A stretch of 10,514 nt of DNA from the NCBI GenBank assembly GCA_020724325.1, contig DYHC01000043.1:1-10514 (forward strand). Direction: 5' to 3'. Within the stretch, counting starts at the first letter, position 1. Each line of letters opens with the position of its first letter. This stretch comes from Melioribacter roseus (GTDB lineage: Bacteria > Bacteroidota > Ignavibacteria > Ignavibacteriales > Melioribacteraceae). This document shows, in pieces, positions 7,887-10,514 of this stretch. The notes beneath the pieces are model-generated. The model saw only the letters and a program-made list of their open reading frames with translations, ran no database searches and had not been told where the DNA came from. The position numbers and the translations under genes were made by a program.

Positions 7887-7893
7887 TATTTAC

Positions 7894-7910
7894 CTAAAAA
7901 TAGTTTTTAG
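7894..7910 (-). terminator. AT-rich hairpin downstream of pruA
   Basis: CTAAAAA (7894-7900) and TTTTTAG (7904-7910) form a perfect 7-bp stem with a three-base loop, about 20 bases beyond the pruA stop codon on the minus strand. The right arm is shared with the right terminal repeat of the 95-bp element, so the RNA could pair locally or over the full element. The stem is weak and lacks a clean U-run, so termination here is only possible. Confidence 0.3.
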
Positions 7911-7931
7911 AGATGCCATATAGATAAATAA

Positions 7932-9569
7932 TTATTTCTCACTCATAAATGGATAACGGTAATCTTTAGGAGGAATAAAGTTCTCTTTAATTGTGCGGGC
8001 AGAAATCCATCTGATAAGATTTAGATAGCTTCCGGCTTTATCGTTTGTTCCGCTTGCTCTTGCACCGCCAAATGGCTGCTGCCCAACTACGGCGCCGGTT
8101 GGTTTATCATTGATATAGAAATTACCGGCGGAATTAGTTAGTGCTTTATCGGCTTTCTCAATGGCAAATCTATCTTGAGCAAATATTGCACCTGTTAATG
8201 AGAACGGCGAAGTCTTATCGCAAAGTTGTAATGTCTCTTCGTATTTGTTATCGTCATAAACGTATAATGTTAAAACGGGACCAAAAATTTCTTCTTCCAT
8301 CGACTTAAATTTTGGATTTGTTGTTTCAATAATAGTTGGTTCGATGAAGTATCCTTTAGAGGCGTCGTAACCGCCTCCGGCAATTATTGCGGCTTCGTTT
8401 GAGTTCTTTGCAAAATCAATATAGCCGGTAATCGTATCGAATGCACCTTTATCAATTACAGCGTTGAAAAAGTTTGTGAAGTCGCGAGGATCTCCCATCT
8501 TAACCGTTTTCAACTCGGCAAGTACATAATCTTTCAACTTAGACCAAATTGATTTTGGAATGTAGGCGCGTGAAGCAGCAGAACATTTTTGTCCTTGGTA
8601 TTCGAAAGCGCCTCTTATCAATGCAACACCTAATGCTGTAATGTCTGCACTCGAATGTGCAAAAATAAAATCTTTACCGCCGGTTTCGCCTACAATACGG
8701 GGATACGATTTATATTTCCCTAAATTATTTGCAGCGGTTCTCCACATAGCTTGAAAAGTAGGAGTTGATCCGGTAAAATGAATTCCGCCAAAATGTTCTG
8801 AATCCATTACAGGATTACCAACCTTTGACCCGGAACCGGGGATAAAATTAATCACACCTTCAGGAAGTCCGGCAGCTTCTAATAGTTTCATAATCCAGTA
8901 AGCAGAGTAAACCGAACTCGATGCCGGTTTAAGCAGTGCAACATTACCCATAATAGCAGGAGCTGTGGGTAGATTACCGGTTATGGATGTAAAGTTGAAC
9001 GGCGCAACAGCAAAAATAAATCCTTCCAGCGGTCGATACTCGGATCTGTTCCACATTCCAAATGGGGAGTGAAGCGGCTGCTGCATGTATATTTGCATCG
9101 CATAATAAGAATTGAAACGGAAAAAATCGGCTAACTCGGCTGCAGAATCAATTTCTGCCTGGAATGGATTCTTGCTTTGTCCAAGCATCGTTGAAGCATT
9201 CAAAATATATCTCCATTCGGTAAGAGCTAATAGGTCGGCAGCTTTCAGAAACACAGAAACCCGATCCTGCCAATCCATTCTTGACCAGGTCTTGTGCGAT
9301 TCCATAGCAGAGTCGATTGCCATCTTAACTTCTTTTTCACTTGCTTTATGATACTTTGCTAGTACGTGTTTGTGTTCGTGAGGCATTACACAATTATCGA
9401 TATCTCCTGTTCTTATTTCTTTACCGCCAATAATAATAGGAATATCAATTTGTTGATTGGCAAGTTGATCTAATTTGTATTTTAGTTCAGTTTTTTCGGG
9501 TGAACCCGGCGCATAACTTTTTACAGGTTCGTTTGGTGGTAATGGAACGTTAAAAATTGCATTCGCCAT
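7932..9569 (-). CDS. pruA: L-glutamate gamma-semialdehyde (1-pyrroline-5-carboxylate) dehydrogenase
   Basis: 545 residues, stand-alone PruA of the long Bacteroidota/eukaryotic ALDH4-like type; no proline dehydrogenase domain is fused. It oxidises glutamate semialdehyde, in balance with 1-pyrroline-5-carboxylate, to glutamate with NAD+, the second step of proline breakdown, in the cytosol. Visible aldehyde-dehydrogenase landmarks: 'APFNFT' with Asn192 (oxyanion hole), 'LLKPASSS' with Lys214 (cofactor binding), 'FTGST' 265-269, 'GETGGK' with Glu295 (general base), 'GQKCSA' with Cys329 (nucleophile), and 'EEEIFGPVL' 425-433. All are intact. ATG 9569 is preceded by AGAAGGA (9576-9582) six bases away. 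A Bacteroidota-like promoter is seen at 9678-9708, giving a leader of about 100 nt, so it is probably transcribed on its own rather than with the receptor gene upstream. No putA is in view. Confidence 0.95.
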   Translation of the reverse strand: MANAIFNVPLPPNEPVKSYAPGSPEKTELKYKLDQLANQQIDIPIIIGGKEIRTGDIDNCVMPHEHKHVLAKYHKASEKEVKMAIDSAMESHKTWSRMDWQDRVSVFLKAADLLALTEWRYILNASTMLGQSKNPFQAEIDSAAELADFFRFNSYYAMQIYMQQPLHSPFGMWNRSEYRPLEGFIFAVAPFNFTSITGNLPTAPAIMGNVALLKPASSSVYSAYWIMKLLEAAGLPEGVINFIPGSGSKVGNPVMDSEHFGGIHFTGSTPTFQAMWRTAANNLGKYKSYPRIVGETGGKDFIFAHSSADITALGVALIRGAFEYQGQKCSAASRAYIPKSIWSKLKDYVLAELKTVKMGDPRDFTNFFNAVIDKGAFDTITGYIDFAKNSNEAAIIAGGGYDASKGYFIEPTIIETTNPKFKSMEEEIFGPVLTLYVYDDNKYEETLQLCDKTSPFSLTGAIFAQDRFAIEKADKALTNSAGNFYINDKPTGAVVGQQPFGGARASGTNDKAGSYLNLIRWISARTIKENFIPPKDYRYPFMSEK

Positions 9570-9677
9570 AATTTGTCCTTCTTTTCTATTTTCAATTAAT
9601 CATTTTTTTAGGTAAGTAAAATTAGGAAAAATATGTAGTGCGAAACCAAAAAATCGAATTGAAATTAAGAAAACCAT

Positions 9678-9708
9678 CTAAAGTAGAGCCGATTTCTAAT
9701 CGATCAAA
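9678..9708 (-). promoter_or_regulatory. Candidate promoter for pruA (Bacteroidota -33/-7 type)
   Basis: On the minus strand TTTG (9705-9708) is followed by exactly 19 bases and TACTTTAG (9678-9685), matching the primary-sigma pattern TTTG-N19-21-TAnnTTTG known from Bacteroidota except for one base. It lies in the 193-bp gap before pruA and would start transcription near 9671. The spacer holds the palindrome CGATT-N3-AATCG (9690-9702), a possible operator. Assigning this promoter type assumes the host belongs to that group. Confidence 0.45.
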
Positions 9709-9762
9709 GAAAAATTGAGATAGAAAGAGAGGATAAAGAAATATTTTTCAGACGGCTATTTT

Positions 9763-10514
9763 TTAGAGACCGAGCAAGAATCCGAAAACGATCATACGTC
9801 TTCCAAAATAACTTTGTATTTCTACCCGATTCTTATAGTCTGGCGAATAAGTATAACCAAAAATATTTTGATAGTTGAAAAGGTTTAGCCCTTCCATATA
9901 CGCAACTAAAGAGATACTTCCGAATAATTGGTTGAAATGTGTAATTCGCAGATCAATTCTTTTATAATCAGGATATCTTGCAGAGTTGGTGGCAGAGTAG
10001 ACTGGTTCAAAAATTTTTAGAGCGTCTCTATAAAATGAAGATTCAACCGGCGTATAAGGGCGCCCGGTAGCATATTTGGCGTTAATACCAATTTGCCATA
10101 GTTCTGCAATGTTATATTTAACTACCAACGATAGATTGTGGGTAATATCGAACGAGCTGCTTGTTAACCCATCGTAATCCATCCAATCTCTTTTTGTATT
10201 AATGAAGCCATAAGAGAGCCAGCCGGTTATGTTAAAAGGGAGTATTCCTTTGAATATTACGTCAATCCCATTAGCAAAACCTTTACCGCTGTTATCATAA
10301 TTTAGAAATGAATTCTCTTTTGGGAGGTTAGAATATTTTTTGTGGTACAATTCCATCCTGAAAGAATTCTGCTGGTCAAAATTATAATCGTAGGAAAGAA
10401 TTAAGTGTCCGGCTTTCATTGGTTTTAAGTAAGGATTTCCATCAATCGGTCTGAAGAGCTGCGGATCAGGTAATTGATGAAAAATACCCGCGCCAATTTT
10501 TATTACAGATTTAT
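9763..10514 (-). CDS. TonB-dependent outer-membrane receptor, C-terminal part (5' end outside window)
   Basis: 249 residues are visible; the frame runs open off the right edge, so the Met at 10419 is internal. The visible start contains 'GAGIFHQLPDPQLF' and 'GNPYLKPMKAGH', the typical junction of TonB-dependent receptor barrels where strands such as 'HLILSYDY' follow. The remainder alternates aromatic and polar residues in about ten beta-strands: 'QNSFRMELYHKKYS', 'ANGIDVIFKG', 'NITGWLSYGFINTKRDW', 'NLSLVVKYN', 'WQIGINAKYATGRPYTPV', 'DYKRIDLRI', 'ISLVAYMEGLNLFNYQNIFGYTYS'. It ends in a hydrophobic strand 'RRMIVFGFLLGL', with Leu instead of the commoner terminal Phe. Plug and TonB box are not in the window, so the ligand is unknown; full proteins of this family are 700-1000 residues. 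It is the most upstream gene seen on the minus strand, 193 bp before pruA. Confidence 0.82.
   Translation of the reverse strand, partial: KSVIKIGAGIFHQLPDPQLFRPIDGNPYLKPMKAGHLILSYDYNFDQQNSFRMELYHKKYSNLPKENSFLNYDNSGKGFANGIDVIFKGILPFNITGWLSYGFINTKRDWMDYDGLTSSSFDITHNLSLVVKYNIAELWQIGINAKYATGRPYTPVESSFYRDALKIFEPVYSATNSARYPDYKRIDLRITHFNQLFGSISLVAYMEGLNLFNYQNIFGYTYSPDYKNRVEIQSYFGRRMIVFGFLLGL

Larger units (their letters stand above)
7823..7917. mobile_element. MITE-like element with 15-bp terminal inverted repeats and 6-bp target duplication
   Basis: The 95-bp segment begins GGCATCTCTAAAAAC (7823-7837) and ends with its exact complement (7903-7917). The six bases ATATAG stand directly outside both ends (7817-7822 and 7918-7923), as expected for a target-site duplication. 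There is no room for a transposase, so it would be a non-autonomous element moved in trans, or a solo remnant. The family is not identified. It lies nine bases past the pruA stop codon, so the pruA transcript must cross it; the inverted repeats could fold in RNA. Copies elsewhere in the genome would settle the call. Confidence 0.6.

Noticed and set aside
9112..9351. Open frame on the plus strand inside pruA
   Set aside because: Antisense shadow of a highly conserved enzyme. The same holds for the short plus-strand frames at 5621-5830 and 6817-7020.
1..10514. CRISPR array, tRNA, rRNA, phage, toxin-antitoxin or defence genes
   Set aside because: No regularly spaced direct repeats with spacers, no cloverleaf or rRNA motifs, and every long frame is accounted for by metabolic, hydrolase or receptor families.

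Overview
The window is AT-rich bacterial DNA, almost fully coding, and most likely comes from the Bacteroidota/Ignavibacteria/Chlorobi side of the FCB group. This is inferred from several things: a long PruA-type dehydrogenase of the Bacteroidota kind, an S37/S28-type serine peptidase, an M61 peptidase with a PDZ domain, a TonB-dependent receptor with the C-terminal pattern 'GNPYLKP', and one promoter that fits the TTTG-N19-TAnnTTTG Bacteroidota pattern. No ribosomal or other marker gene is present, so the assignment stays tentative.

Layout: (1) At the left edge, on the + strand, is the 3' part of a class V PLP-dependent aminotransferase (1-839). (2) It converges, with a 16-bp gap, on a run of seven genes all on the - strand. 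In the direction of transcription these are: the C-terminal part of a TonB-dependent outer-membrane receptor cut by the right edge (10514-9763); 1-pyrroline-5-carboxylate dehydrogenase pruA (9569-7932); an exported S37/PS-10-type serine peptidase (7684-6392); a cytidylate-kinase-like protein (6241-5516); a beta-lactamase-fold serine hydrolase with a DUF3471-like tail (5398-3896); an M61 peptidase with PDZ domain (3799-1997); and a trypsin-like protease with a lipoprotein signal (1890-856). Gaps of about 100-250 bp, several with hairpins, suggest separate or loosely coupled transcripts rather than one tight operon.

Biology: four of the seven - strand genes encode exported hydrolases, three with peptidase-family catalytic residues. 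Together with pruA (proline to glutamate) and an outer-membrane receptor, this is consistent with a locus for taking up and degrading peptides. That link is inference from gene content. The genes could equally be neighbours by chance.

Noncoding structure: the 247-bp gap between the S37 peptidase and pruA is the most structured part. It holds a 95-bp element with perfect 15-bp terminal inverted repeats and a 6-bp direct repeat on both sides (a MITE-like element), and two inverted copies of a roughly 10-nt-phased ATC.GTG repeat. Elsewhere there is a 14-bp-stem terminator after the S37 gene, a hairpin that would hide the very strong Shine-Dalgarno sequence of the kinase-like gene, and a palindrome inside the spacer of the proposed pruA promoter. 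I see no tRNA, rRNA, CRISPR array, defence system or obviously new multi-gene system here.
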